Of a stretch of 64,000 bases of DNA, positions 1 through 9,803 are shown piece after piece (the stretch's first letter is position 1; every line of letters starts with the position of its first letter). The stretch is from Bacteroidota bacterium (GTDB lineage Bacteria > Bacteroidota > Bacteroidia > AKYH767-A > OLB10). The position numbers were made by a program, and so were the translations under genes. The stretch covers positions 69,105 through 133,104 of the forward strand of contig JADJMG010000014.1 in NCBI GenBank assembly GCA_016709725.1, in the 5' to 3' direction. The notes beneath the pieces were generated by a model. That model did not search any database. It was given only the letters and a program-made list of their open reading frames with translations, and was not told the origin of the DNA.

Positions 1-163
1 TGGTTCCTATTGCGCTATTTTTCAGGGCAACACTTGCAAATGGAAGCGATTGGTTGGTGAGTGCATCTTCAATTTTTCCTTTGATGATTCCTTCTTGACC
101 ATATGTATTTACGAAAAACAGAAAGAAGATTATCGAAAGGATTAACGGGCTATTTCGGGTCAT
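1..163 (-). CDS. N-terminus of an outer-membrane protein with a carboxypeptidase-regulatory-like domain (partial)
   Basis: The gene runs leftward off the window and only its first 54 codons are present. The ATG lies at 163-161. The product opens with a signal peptide (hydrophobic run PLILSIIFFLFFV, then a Gln-Glu after the likely cleavage site). It continues with GIIKGKIEDALTNQSLPFAS, the first strands of the carboxypeptidase-D regulatory-like beta-sandwich that caps many Bacteroidota TonB-dependent receptors and related outer-membrane proteins. Which of these families it belongs to cannot be decided from the fragment. It is transcribed divergently from dprA and has its own candidate -7 element at 181-174. 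Confidence 0.65.
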   Translation of the reverse strand, partial: MTRNSPLILSIIFFLFFVNTYGQEGIIKGKIEDALTNQSLPFASVALKNSAIGT

Positions 164-173
164 TGGTTGGGTG

Positions 174-181
174 CAAATTTA
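174..181 (-). promoter_or_regulatory. Candidate Bacteroidota -7 element for the leftward partial gene
   Basis: On the minus strand this reads TAAATTTG, matching the Bacteroidota -7 consensus TAnnTTTG. It ends 10 bases before the start codon at 163. No strong -33 TTTG was identified. Confidence 0.4.
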
Positions 182-251
182 TTTCGCCCAAAAGATCATC
201 ATTTTTTTATTAATACCAATTGAATTAATAATTTAGTCCAATGTTTTCTTG

Positions 252-330
252 TATAATACCGACCTACATAGACTTGTGTTTAACTGTTTGTGCAATTTCA
301 TTTGTAGCGTCGGTATAATATCTATATTTG
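252..330 (+). promoter_or_regulatory. dprA promoter with inverted GTCGGTAT-containing elements
   Basis: A -7 element TATATTTG lies at 323-330 and a TTTG at 301-304, 18 bases upstream, could be the -33 element. Between them is TGTAGCGTCGGTATAATA (303-320). A near-perfect inverted copy, TATAATACCGACCTACA, lies at 252-268. The 14-base core TGTAGCGTCGGTAT recurs at the same promoter position in front of ruvB (32016-32029). Elements between -33 and -7 are typical repressor sites, so this is a candidate operator. That role is inference. Confidence 0.45.
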
Positions 331-379
331 CAGCGTCCCAATCGGTGAATTTTAATTCAATCCCGGCGGTGATTTTAAT

Positions 380-1486
380 ATGGAATCAGAAGAAGAGTTA
401 TTGCATCGTATTGCATTAAGTTTATTGCCCAACGTAGGTCCCGTTATTGCCAGAGCCCTTTATAGTCATTGTGGTTCTGCTGTTTCTGTATTTAAAGAGC
501 GGAAAGCTTTGTTAGCAAAAATACCTGGAGTAGGACCAAAGCGGATTCAAAATGCATTTCATGTTTCTGTTTTGGAACGGGCGGAAAAGGAGTTAGCCTT
601 TGTGAAAAAGCATAAGCTGCAGGTTTTATTTTATACAGATGATGGGTACCCCAATCGGTTGCAGCAATGTGCCGATGCGCCTTGTCTTATGTATTTTAAA
701 GGGAATGCAAATTTAAATCAAGGTCGATTTGTTGCTATCGTGGGTACTCGATCATCCACTACTAACGGTGAGGAGGTAACGAAGAAGTTGGTGGAGGAGT
801 TGCAAGGATTTGATGTAACGATGGTGAGTGGATTGGCCTATGGAATTGATATTTGCGCGCACGAAGCATCACTTCAGTTTGGCATTCCTACCATTGGTGT
901 AACCGCTCACGGCATGGATCGCATCTATCCACAACTGCATCGAACCGTGGCTGGAAAAATGTTATCTCACGGTGGAATTTTAACGGAGTATCCGAGTCAA
1001 ACACCTCCCGATCGAGAGAATTTTCCTTCTCGAAACCGAATCGTTGCTGGAATGTGCGATGCAGTTGTGGTTGTGGAAGCTAGTGCAAAAGGTGGCGCAC
1101 TCATCACTGCTGATTTAGCGCAAGGTTACGATCGCGAAGTTTTTGCTTTTCCGGGAAGAGTAAGCGATGAGTTTAGTAAAGGATGCAATGAGTATATCCG
1201 AGATAATAAAGCAGCACTCATCACTTGTGCCCACGATTTAATATGGTTGATGGGTTGGAGTGATGAAAAAAAGAAGGAACAAGTAATAAAGCAAACGCAA
1301 TTATTTTTTGAATTGAACGAAGACGAAAATCGTGTTGTTGATGTGCTCAAAGAAAAGGGCGAATGTGGTATTGATGTAATCTCATCGGCAACAGCATTGC
1401 CATTCTCTAAACTTGCAAATACATTATTACAGTTGGAGTTGAAAAATGCAATCAAATTGAAAGCTGGGAAGAGATATAGTTTGTAA
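380..1486 (+). CDS. dprA: DNA-processing protein DprA (Smf)
   Basis: DprA binds incoming single-stranded DNA during natural transformation and loads RecA. The 368-residue product has the usual family length and order. An N-terminal helix-hairpin-helix region (about residues 10-65, with VGPVIARAL and IPGVGPKRI) is followed by the Rossmann-like DprA core (about 70-285), which shows VAIVGTRSSTTNG, SGLAYGIDICAH, GGILTEYPS, NFPSRNRIVAG and EASAKGGALITADLA. A short C-terminal winged-helix segment (about 305-368) completes it. The ATG start lies 49 bases downstream of a good -7 element. The gene stands alone here, with no other competence genes beside it. The promoter carries an element shared with ruvB, suggesting regulation linked to DNA damage or recombination (inference). 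Confidence 0.95.
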   Translation: MESEEELLHRIALSLLPNVGPVIARALYSHCGSAVSVFKERKALLAKIPGVGPKRIQNAFHVSVLERAEKELAFVKKHKLQVLFYTDDGYPNRLQQCADAPCLMYFKGNANLNQGRFVAIVGTRSSTTNGEEVTKKLVEELQGFDVTMVSGLAYGIDICAHEASLQFGIPTIGVTAHGMDRIYPQLHRTVAGKMLSHGGILTEYPSQTPPDRENFPSRNRIVAGMCDAVVVVEASAKGGALITADLAQGYDREVFAFPGRVSDEFSKGCNEYIRDNKAALITCAHDLIWLMGWSDEKKKEQVIKQTQLFFELNEDENRVVDVLKEKGECGIDVISSATALPFSKLANTLLQLELKNAIKLKAGKRYSL

Positions 1487-1764
1487 AAAAATAGTCTGAT
1501 GCAGGAGTTATTTACATATTTTTTGATTTTATAATTATATACTTATTGATATTCAATTAAATACGTATTTTTTCATAGTAAAAAATGTATGATTTTTTTT
1601 GTCTTTAATCTATAGGAACTCATATAATAAATAAATAAATTGCAACTTCTTTAATCCGTAATATTCATAAATAAACCATAGAAAATAAATTGAGTTTTTT
1701 GTTGTGTTATCTATTAAACTTTTCTTTTAATCTAATCTAGAAGACTAATCTAATCTTAACCTAT

Positions 1765-4700
1765 ATGAAAAAATTTTTACACTTAATCACACTATCCATC
1801 TTTCTAGCATGCTTAGTGAATGTTCAACATGCATTCTGTCAGGATCCCATTCCTAAATTGCCTTCTAGAGGCAGTACAGCCAAGGAAATTGAACGTGAGC
1901 GGTCCTTGGATCGACTAAAGCGTGGAGACAAGAGATCTAAATTTGAAAGAAAAAGAGATGGAGCATTACAGGCCATTCAAAGGGATGTGATGATGATGAA
2001 AGATCCTGCTTTGGGCATTGTACCGGGAGAAAGAATTCTCGATGCTAAAAAGTACAAAGATCAACTCATGCAATCATCGGCAAACCTTGGCCCTCTAGTA
2101 GGAGTGTCATGGGATGAGCAAGGTCCAAATAATCAAGGCGGTCGTACACGCGCGTTGATGGTTGACCCGAATGATGTAACAGGCAATACTGTTTTTGCAG
2201 GAAGTGTGAGTGGAGGGTTATGGAAAACAACAAATATTAATGCGGTTAATCCTGTTTGGAATCCAGTAAATGATCTCCTCAGTAATTTGGCCATCATTTC
2301 GATTGCGTATGATCCAACGAATATTCAAACAATGTATTTCTGTACCGGAGAAGGTTATGGGAATATTGATAATGTTAGAGGATTGGGTGTGTTTAAAAGT
2401 ACCAATGGTGGTGCTACCTGGACTCAACTTGCATCTACCAATAATTCTACTTTTCATTATTGTCAAAAAGTATTAGTCAATAGTACTGGTGTTGTATTTG
2501 TTGCTACTTCTTCTGGCGGATTGCAACGTTCGTCAAATGGTGGAACTACTTTTACAAAAGTGTTGGGGACAGGTCTCCTGATCACCGGTGCTACTAGTAA
2601 TCATTGCTATGATGTTGAACTTGCCGCTGACGGGGATATTTATAGTTCTTTAGATGGTTCAGTACATAAATCTACAAATGCAGGAGTCACATTTGGACCA
2701 GCACAAACCATTGGTGTCACGGGAAACAGAATTGAGTTAGCATGCGCTCCTAACGATTCGAATTACGTGTATGCAGTGGTTGAATCAGGTGCTGCCGTTG
2801 CTGGAATTACACGTACAATTAATGGTGGAACTTCCTGGACAGTGAGAACGGAACCAGACGATATTGATCCTGATATTCTTGTTGATGATTTTTCTAGAGG
2901 ACAAGCATGGTATGATTTAACTGTCGCCGTGGATCCCAATAACAAGGAAAGATTATTTGTAGGTGGTATCGATCTTTTTGTGAGTGGGGATGGTGCAAGT
3001 ACATGGTCTCAAGTGAGTCATTGGTATGGTGGATTTTCACTTCAATATGTTCATGCCGATCAACATAATATTGTTTTTCAAAATGGAAGTTCTAGCATTG
3101 CTTATTTTGTAAATGATGGTGGTGTTTATCGCAGTACCAATGCAAATGTAGCAGTACCCACTATAAGTGATAAATCTTCCAGTTACCGTACAGCTCAATT
3201 TTACGCTTGTGCAATGCATCCAACAGCGTTAACACCTTACTATCTTGCCGGTTCTCAGGATAACGGTACCCATAAGTTTGTAACTTCAGGTAACCAAGCC
3301 ACTACTCAGGCTACAGGTGGTGACGGAGCTTTTTGTCATATCGATCAGGATCAACCATTGTTTCAATTTACGCAATATGTCTATAACGATTATTATCGCT
3401 CTACTGATGGCGGAAATACATGGACTAATGTGGTAACAGCTGGCGGATCTTTCATTAATCCTTCTGATTATGATGATACAAATAATAAAATGTACGCAGC
3501 AAGTGCATCTAATCAATTCGTAAGATGGAATGATCCACAAACAGGTTCAACATTTGTTACGATTACTGCGACCGCTTTGAATGGATGGGTTTCCGCAGTG
3601 AAAGTATCACCAAACACAGCAAATAGAGTTTTCTTTGGAAGTGATAATGGTCGAGTGGTTCGTGTTGACAATGCACATACCGCAACTCCAACCATCACCA
3701 ATATAAGTACTGGACTTCCTGCAGGCGCTTACGTTGCATGTGTAGAAGTGGAAACTGGAAACGATAATCACTTACTCGTTACTTTTTCTAATTATGGAGT
3801 GAATAGTGTTTGGGAAAGTATAAATGGGGGAACCAGTTGGACTTCTGTTGAAGGTAATTTGCCAGATATGCCTATTCGTTGGGCACTCTTTAACCCTAAT
3901 AATAATGATCAAGTTATTTTAGCTACTGAATTGGGAGTATGGAGTACTGATAATTTAAATGCAGGCACTACCGTGTGGGGTGCAACCAATACCGGTTTAG
4001 CTAATGTCAGAATTGATATGTTGCAACTGCGTCAAAGTGATAAGTATGTTATTGCAGCAACACATGGAAGAGGATTATATGCTTCTGATTTATTTACATC
4101 GGCAACGGCAAACTTTCATTCAGATATTCAATTATCTTATATCGGTAAATCAATTCAATTTACTAGCGATAGTTATCAAGCAACTTCATGGTCATGGAAT
4201 TTTGGAGATGGAACACCCGTCTCAACACTTGAAAATCCCACGCATATTTATGCCGTTGCAGGTAAATATAATGTTACACTTACCATTAATGGAGGTGCTT
4301 CAGTATTAACAAAAATTTATATATTCATATTCTTCCTAATAGAGGAACTCCTTATGTTGTTGCTACAGATGGTGGTACATTTGAAATGAATACGAACGAT
4401 TTTGGATCGCAATCCATCAGCGGAAATGTAGACAAATGGGAGCGTGGAGTACCATCCAATGCGCTAGTAACAGTGAATTCACCAGTGAATGTTTGGAAAA
4501 CCGATTTGGATGCGGATGTCACAGAAGGTGATTATGCCTGCGCTTTACAAACGCCATCTTATAACATGACTGCAGCAGGTACTTATACGTTGCGATTCAG
4601 AAGAAGTATGGAGGTAATTTTTTGTAATGCTCCTATTGCTGTTCAACTTCAGTATTCAATAGATAGAGGAGCCTCCTGGACTCGATTGGGAGTGGATGCA

Positions 4701-7488
4701 GATGTAAATGCAACGAATTGGTATAACCGCGGTCCTTCTACAGGATGCCCTATTGACGCATCGATTTTTGCTGATCAGTATGGCTGGACTTTGAATGGGA
4801 ATAATACACTTTGTACTTATAATATTTCAACGGGTGTACCCGCATTAATAGGTCAAGGTGAAGTTACTTTCCGTTTTGTATTGTCCGTTAAACCTGGATA
4901 CGGTGCTACTTCTTATTTAGCAGATGGATTTATGGTGGATGACTTCGAAATTTTAGGGCCTGTCAATAGTCCATTTGGTGCTGCTGCAAATGTCATTACA
5001 TCAGGTACGCTCACTCCGTTTACTGCTTGTTCTGGAATTGCTTCGGCTCAACAATCATTTACGGTTTCAGGTTCGAATCTTACCTCAAATTTAGTAGTAA
5101 CACCTCCAACTGGTTTTGAAGTTTCTATTACATCTGGAAGTGGATTTACTAATTCTTTGTCTTTCGTTCCATCTTCTGGCATCGTAACTACAAAAACCAT
5201 TTTTGTGAGAATGACTTCTACGGCCGTGGGAACTCCATCTGGAAATATTGTTTGTTCAACAACCGGCGCATCTCAAAATGTGTTTGCAAGCGGTACCGTT
5301 AATGCTTTGCCTACACCAACAATAACAGGAGCTTATCTTTTTGTACGGGTGGATCCACAACATTAAATGCTGGATCGTTTTCAAGTTACATTTGGTCGAC
5401 AGGTGCTATTACGCAAACCATAGTAGTTAATACTGCAAATACATTTACGGTCACCGTGACTAATGCGAATGGATGTACAGGTTCAGCTACTGTTGCAACC
5501 ACTATCAACTCAAATCCAGTGCCTAGTATAACGGGAAGTTTATCTTTTTGTACTGGCGGTTCCACAACACTAAATGCAGGATCGTTTTCAAGTTACATTT
5601 GGTCGACAGGTGCTATTACGCAAACCATAGTGGTAAATACTGCAAATACATTTACAGTTACAGTGACTAATGCGAATGGATGTACAGGTTCAACCAGTGC
5701 AACAACATCAATAGCACCTATTGCGCCTCCAACAATTACTTCATCGGAAAATATAAATCTGATGTCACAAAATTTTGAATCGGGAGTATTGCCTCCAGGT
5801 TGGACTGCTACGGGTTTATGGCATGTTACGAATGCATGTATATCTGGAACTCCTCCAAATCCAACGCATTGGGCATATTATGGAATTGATGGTTCATGTA
5901 CCTTTAATAATGGTGTTGCTAATTCAGGTAATCTGACTTCAAATACAGTCGCCATTCCTGCTGCTGCAACTTCTGCTACATTGAGTTTTAAATATGCATA
6001 TTATGGTGAGGGCGGTCTTCCTCCAACTGGATATGATAACTCCTCATTGTTGATTAGTGTGAATGGAGGCGCATTCGCAGCTGTGTTTAATCTAAGTACA
6101 ACGGGATCAATAGGTAATTGGCTGAGCGCATCCATTAATCTAACACCTTATGTTGGAAGTACCATTGCGTTGCAATGGAATTTCACTACCATTGATAATA
6201 TCGGGAATGATTTTCTGGGTTTGCAATTAGATAGTATTTCAATTAAATCAAATAATGGATTTTCTTTTTGTGCAGGTGGTTCTGTGCAGTTAAATACTAA
6301 TGCAGGATATTCAAGTTACGCTTGGTCCACTGGAGCAAATACTTCTAGTATTTCAGTGGCAGCAGCAGGAAATTATACGGTGACTGTAACTTCAGGTGGA
6401 TGTACTTCAAGTGCAACAGCCGTGGTCACTAGTAATCCAATTCCAACACCAAGTATTACAGGCAGCACTTCTCAGTTATTATTTTATGAAGATTTTGAAT
6501 CTGGTAGTATGCCTTCTGGTTGGACTGCATCTGGGCTTTGGCACATTACGAATGCATGTATCTCAGGTACTCCTCCTAATCCATCTCGATGGGCTTATTA
6601 TGTAATAGATGGTTCCTGTACCTTTAATTCGGGACTCTCCAATGCAGGAAATTTAACCTCGCCTGCGATTTCTATCCCTGCTAATGCTACTAATACTCAA
6701 TTACGTTTTAGATATGCTTATGCTGGAGAAGGTGGTATTCCTCCTAGTGGATGGGATTTTGCGAGTGCTAATATTAGTGTGAATGGTGGACCATATACTT
6801 TACTTGGTTATTTAAGTAATACAGGTTCAAATGGTGCATGGCTTTCTGCACAATTTAATTTAAGTGCATACGCAGGAAGTACTGTAGCATTACAATGGAA
6901 TTTTAACACTGTAGATGCAGTTGCTAATAATTTCTTAGGTATGCAAGTAGATAGTATAGCGGTTGTAAATAATTCAAGTGTAAATTTCTGTAGCGGCAGT
7001 AACGTAACATTAAGTACTGGTGCAGGTTTAGGTACGTACCTCTGGTCAACAGGTGCAAATACCTCATCCATCGTAATAAATACAGCAGGTAATTATGCGG
7101 TTACCGTAACAACTGCCAGTGGGTGTTCAGGAACAGCGACTACCAATACGTTGATGTATGTATGCCCACTTCAACTCAATTTAAAGGCATTCTTGGAAGG
7201 TTTTTATTTAGGAGGAGGAATGATGCAAGCCGTGGTGGATCCTCTCTTGTATCCAACATTAACGGATACAGTTACCGTTGAGTTGCGCAATAATATTTCA
7301 CCTTATAATTTGAAAGTAGTGTGGTAGGAGTGCTTAACACTTCTGGGAATGGTCAATTTATTTTCCCCGGAAACTTGCTTTCTAAGCAATATTATATTGT
7401 GTTGAAAACTCGAAATGGAATTGAAACATGGAGTAAGCTTCCACTGTTGATGGATGTTCCTGTGGAGGTGTTTGATTTTACGAATTAA
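1765..7488 (+). CDS. Secreted beta-propeller/PKD T9SS-type protein, interrupted by three one-base frameshifts
   Basis: A coherent secreted protein of about 1,900 residues is spread over 1765-4389, 4386-5366 and 5456-7327, with a tail to the stop at 7486-7488. It begins with a signal peptide ending near HAFCQ. A sortilin/BNR-like beta-propeller with many W-T and STNGGATWT turns follows, then a PKD domain (WSWNFGDGTP at about 4190-4215), a jellyroll region, and Ig-like and paired MAM-like domains (about 5770-6275 and 6485-6990). The last domain contains LEGFYLGGGMM and ends PVEVFDFTN, as in other Bacteroidota secreted proteins. Each break is repaired by adding one base: in the A-run at 4311-4315, near 5328 (compare the repeat copy at 5527) and in the T-run near 7308. 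No classic C-terminal sorting domain follows. The role is probably adhesin-like; the substrate is unknown. Confidence 0.75.
5322..5710 (+). repeat. Two tandem coding repeats of about 205 bp
   Basis: Unit 1 (5322-5526) and unit 2 (from 5527) encode nearly the same Ig-like segment, containing STTLNAGSFSSYIWSTG and TVTNANGCTG. Aligning them shows that unit 1 lacks one base near 5328 that unit 2 has (GGAGC against GGGAAGT), which accounts for the frameshift there. Confidence 0.8.
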
Positions 7489-7506
7489 GTTAAGTTTGTT
7501 TTATAG

Positions 7507-7548
7507 AGAGGTGGTAGTTGAATAGTATTCAGCTACCACCTCTTTTTT
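7507..7548 (+). terminator. Rho-independent terminator after the beta-propeller gene
   Basis: An 18-base arm at 7507-7524 pairs with 7526-7543, with one G-T pair, and is followed by a T-run to 7548. It lies 19 bases after the stop at 7488. Confidence 0.85.
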
Positions 7549-7667
7549 ATGTCAAATTGAATTTGGTTTAATTGCTGTTGTAATCACACCGTAATTCTGT
7601 TTGGGGTTAGGGCGAACAGTTGGAGTAGATCTTGTCCAGCTTTGTAGTCACATTCTATTTATAAATC

Positions 7668-8867
7668 ATGTATAAAACCCTCCAGCCCGTCTTAACTAAA
7701 GAGCTTCAAGAAATTAAAGAAGCCGGACTCTATAAAAATGAAAGAGTGATTAGTTCCCCTCAAGGAGCCGATATCACCGCCAATAACTTAGAGGTGATAA
7801 ATTTTTGTGCGAATAATTATTTGGGATTATCTTCCCATCAACGTGTGCTCGACGCAGCTAAAAAGGCAATCGACACCCATGGTTTTGGAATGAGTAGTGT
7901 TCGATTTATTTGCGGAACACAAGATATTCATAAGGAATTGGAAAAAAGTGTTTCTGAATTTTTAGGAACAGAAGATACCATCCTGTATGCTGCTGCATTC
8001 GATGCCAATGGCGGTGTTTTTGAACCTTTACTCAATGAGCAAGATGCAATCATTAGTGATGAATTAAATCACGCGTCGATCATTGACGGCGTGCGTTTAT
8101 GCAAGGCACAGCGTTATCGTTACAAGCATAATGATATGTCGGATTTAGAGGAGCAACTAAAAGCAACTCAACATCTGCGTCATCGCATGATTGTTACCGA
8201 TGGTGTATTTAGCATGGATGGTACCATCGCTCAGCTGGATAAAATTTGTGACTTAGCCGATAAATACAATGCACTCATCATGGTGGACGAATGTCATGCC
8301 TCCGGATTTATGGGTAAAACAGGCAGAGGAACGCATGAGCATTGCAATGTGATGGGACGTATCGATATTATCACTGGAACTTTTGGTAAAGCATTGGGCG
8401 GCGCGATGGGTGGATTCACTTCAGGCAGAAAAGAAATTGTGGAGATGTTACGCCAACGTTCACGTCCTTATTTATTTTCAAATTCATTAGCCCCAAGTAT
8501 TGTGGGTGCCAGCATCGAAGTGTTGAATATGTTAAGTTCTAGTACGGCTTTGCGCGATAAATTATGGGAGAATACTGAGTATTTCCGCTCTCAAATTTTG
8601 GCTGCCGGATTCGATATCAAACCCGGAACTCATCCTATCGTTCCCATTATGTTATACGATGCTAAGCTAGCACAGGATTTTGCCTCCCGACTTTTAGAAG
8701 AAGGAATTTATGTAATTGGGTTCTTCTATCCCGTTGTGGCTAAGGGGAATGCACGCATTCGAGTTCAGATCTCAGCCGGACACGAGCGCCACCATATCGA
8801 CAAGGCTATAGCCGCTTTTACAAAAGTTGGAAAAGAATTGGGTGTTTTGAAGTCTGTATCGGCTTAA
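7668..8867 (+). CDS. kbl: Glycine C-acetyltransferase (2-amino-3-ketobutyrate CoA ligase)
   Basis: This cytoplasmic PLP enzyme converts 2-amino-3-ketobutyrate plus CoA to glycine and acetyl-CoA, the second step of threonine breakdown. The 399-residue length is that of the family. Characteristic segments are FCANNYLGLSSH, GFGMSSVRFICGTQ, DELNHASIIDG, TDGVFSMDGTIA, VDECHASGFMG and GTFGKALGGAMGG, in which Lys241 is the PLP-binding lysine. These separate it from the related 8-amino-7-oxononanoate synthase. The partner tdh gene is not adjacent. Kbl can also serve glycine/serine interconversion, so the pathway assignment is from family knowledge. Confidence 0.95.
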   Translation: MYKTLQPVLTKELQEIKEAGLYKNERVISSPQGADITANNLEVINFCANNYLGLSSHQRVLDAAKKAIDTHGFGMSSVRFICGTQDIHKELEKSVSEFLGTEDTILYAAAFDANGGVFEPLLNEQDAIISDELNHASIIDGVRLCKAQRYRYKHNDMSDLEEQLKATQHLRHRMIVTDGVFSMDGTIAQLDKICDLADKYNALIMVDECHASGFMGKTGRGTHEHCNVMGRIDIITGTFGKALGGAMGGFTSGRKEIVEMLRQRSRPYLFSNSLAPSIVGASIEVLNMLSSSTALRDKLWENTEYFRSQILAAGFDIKPGTHPIVPIMLYDAKLAQDFASRLLEEGIYVIGFFYPVVAKGNARIRVQISAGHERHHIDKAIAAFTKVGKELGVLKSVSA

Positions 8868-8932
8868 GTTTTATTTTTGTCCCTCTTAAAATTCTATAAG
8901 TAGTCGGCCATTCGGTTGAATGCTATTGAATC

Positions 8933-9006
8933 GGGCCTATAGCTCAGTTGGTTAGAGCGCCGGACTCATAATCCGTCGGTCGTAGGTTCAAGTCCTACTG
9001 GGCCCA
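8933..9006 (+). tRNA. tRNA with CAT anticodon (Met or lysidine-modified Ile2)
   Basis: A complete 74-base cloverleaf. The acceptor stem pairs 8933-8939 with 8999-9005, with A9006 as discriminator. The D-arm is AGCTCAGTTGGTTAGAGC, the anticodon loop is CTCATAA, and the T-loop is GTTCAAGTC. CCA is not encoded. The GGACTCATAATCC anticodon arm resembles tRNA-Ile2 (C34 modified to lysidine by TilS) more than elongator Met, but sequence alone does not decide it. A -7-like TATTTTTG at 8872-8879 may be its promoter. Confidence 0.92.
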
Positions 9007-9010
9007 CATC

Positions 9011-9044
9011 GCCCTCCGAAGCTTTAGCGAAGGAGGGCTTTTTT
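9011..9044 (+). terminator. Terminator after the tRNA
   Basis: GCCCTCC (9011-9017) pairs with GGAGGGC (9032-9038) and is followed by six T residues. It starts four bases after the tRNA. Confidence 0.85.
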
Positions 9045-9384
9045 GTTTTGAGAACTCGCTTAGTTCTTGGCTTTTTATTTTTCTTCGGATTGGGATTTTT
9101 TTAAACTTAAATTCTCATTGGCTTTGCACTTCTGGACTGGGCTGTGCAACTATAACCCGGAAGTGTCACGAAGTGTCTACTTCTGGGTAACGCAGTTTCT
9201 ACTTCTGGGCGAAGAAGGGCAAAATCTTGTTGATTCAATTTGGAAAAGGCGAAGGGTATCACATGACATGGAACAATTTTTTAGATTTACTCAGTATATG
9301 CTAATTTAATTAAAAAGAATATTAAATTTAGCCACCAATTTGTTCTAAACGTAATTTGCAAACTCCTTTCAAACCAACCACATT
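9045..9384. other. Region without a recognisable gene
   Basis: An 80-codon open frame at 9067-9309 has no recognisable domain and looks random. The stretch contains several copies of ACTTCTGG/ACTTCTGGG and one related inverted copy (CCCGGAAGT), so it could be degenerate repeat or gene debris. I assign no function. Confidence 0.5.
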
Positions 9385-9724
9385 ATGGCGAAAAAAGATA
9401 CATCTTTCGTAGTGCCGGATGAAATAATAATGCAAAAATTTATTTCATCAGAAATCAAAAAGTAATGTTAGATTCTGATTTAGCAGAGCTTTACGGTGTA
9501 GAAACAAGACGCTTAAAAGAACCGTTAAACGGAACAAAGAACGCTTCCCTGAACGTTATATGTTTGAATTAACGAAGAAAGAAGCCGAAGCTTCAAGATC
9601 GCAAAATGCGACCTTGAAAAGAGGTGAAAATATTAAATACTTACCTTATGCTTTTACAGAACATGGGGTAATGATGCTATCAAATGTATTGAAAAGTAAA
9701 CGAGCAATTGAAGTAAGATTCTAA
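9385..9724 (+). pseudogene. ORF6N-domain protein remnant (frameshifted, truncated)
   Basis: ORF6N (KilA-N-like) domains are putative DNA-binding modules of phage origin, common in Bacteroidota. Correcting two missing bases (in the A-run near 9432 and near 9515) gives MAKKDTSFVVPDEIIMQKIY, then VMLDSDLAELYGVETRRLKE, KRNKERFPERYMFELTKKEA, SRSQNATLKRGENIKYLPYA, FTEHGVMMLSNVLKSKRAIE, and a stop after VRF. The match to the domain core is clear. The product stops where normal members continue with another 60 or more residues, so this is probably a true remnant and not only a sequencing artefact. Confidence 0.75.
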
Positions 9725-9748
9725 AAAAATATTTTCGTGACTTTTAGC

Positions 9749-9792
9749 ATTCTTTAAGGTCACAAACTGTGACCTTAAAGAATTATCTTTGA
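9749..9792 (+). pseudogene. Fragment of another ORF6N gene, coinciding with a perfect 16-bp palindrome
   Basis: Read from 9751 the sequence encodes SLRSQTVTLKNYL then a stop, the conserved segment that follows MFELT in ORF6N proteins (compare SRSQNATLKR in the upstream copy). The DNA of this segment is also a perfect inverted repeat: 9749-9764 pairs with 9768-9783 around AAC. It sits directly in front of the chimeric ORF6N gene, so it might also act as a hairpin or operator, but the coding relic explains its origin. Confidence 0.5.
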
Positions 9793-9803
9793 AAAAATAT
9801 CCT

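Noticed and set aside
4305..4390. Programmed -1 frameshifting at the A-run in the beta-propeller gene
   Set aside because: No slippery heptamer plus downstream structure was evident, and the same kind of shift occurs in many unrelated genes, which points to consensus error.
9067..9309. 80-codon ORF after the tRNA as a gene
   Set aside because: No recognisable domain, start signal or sensible composition; it contains repeated ACTTCTGG DNA motifs and looks non-coding.
9749..9783. Perfect 16-bp palindrome as a transcription-factor operator or terminator
   Set aside because: The same bases encode SLRSQTVTLK, the conserved segment of ORF6N proteins, and an equivalent segment in the upstream copy is similar. 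A coding relic explains it; no T-run follows.
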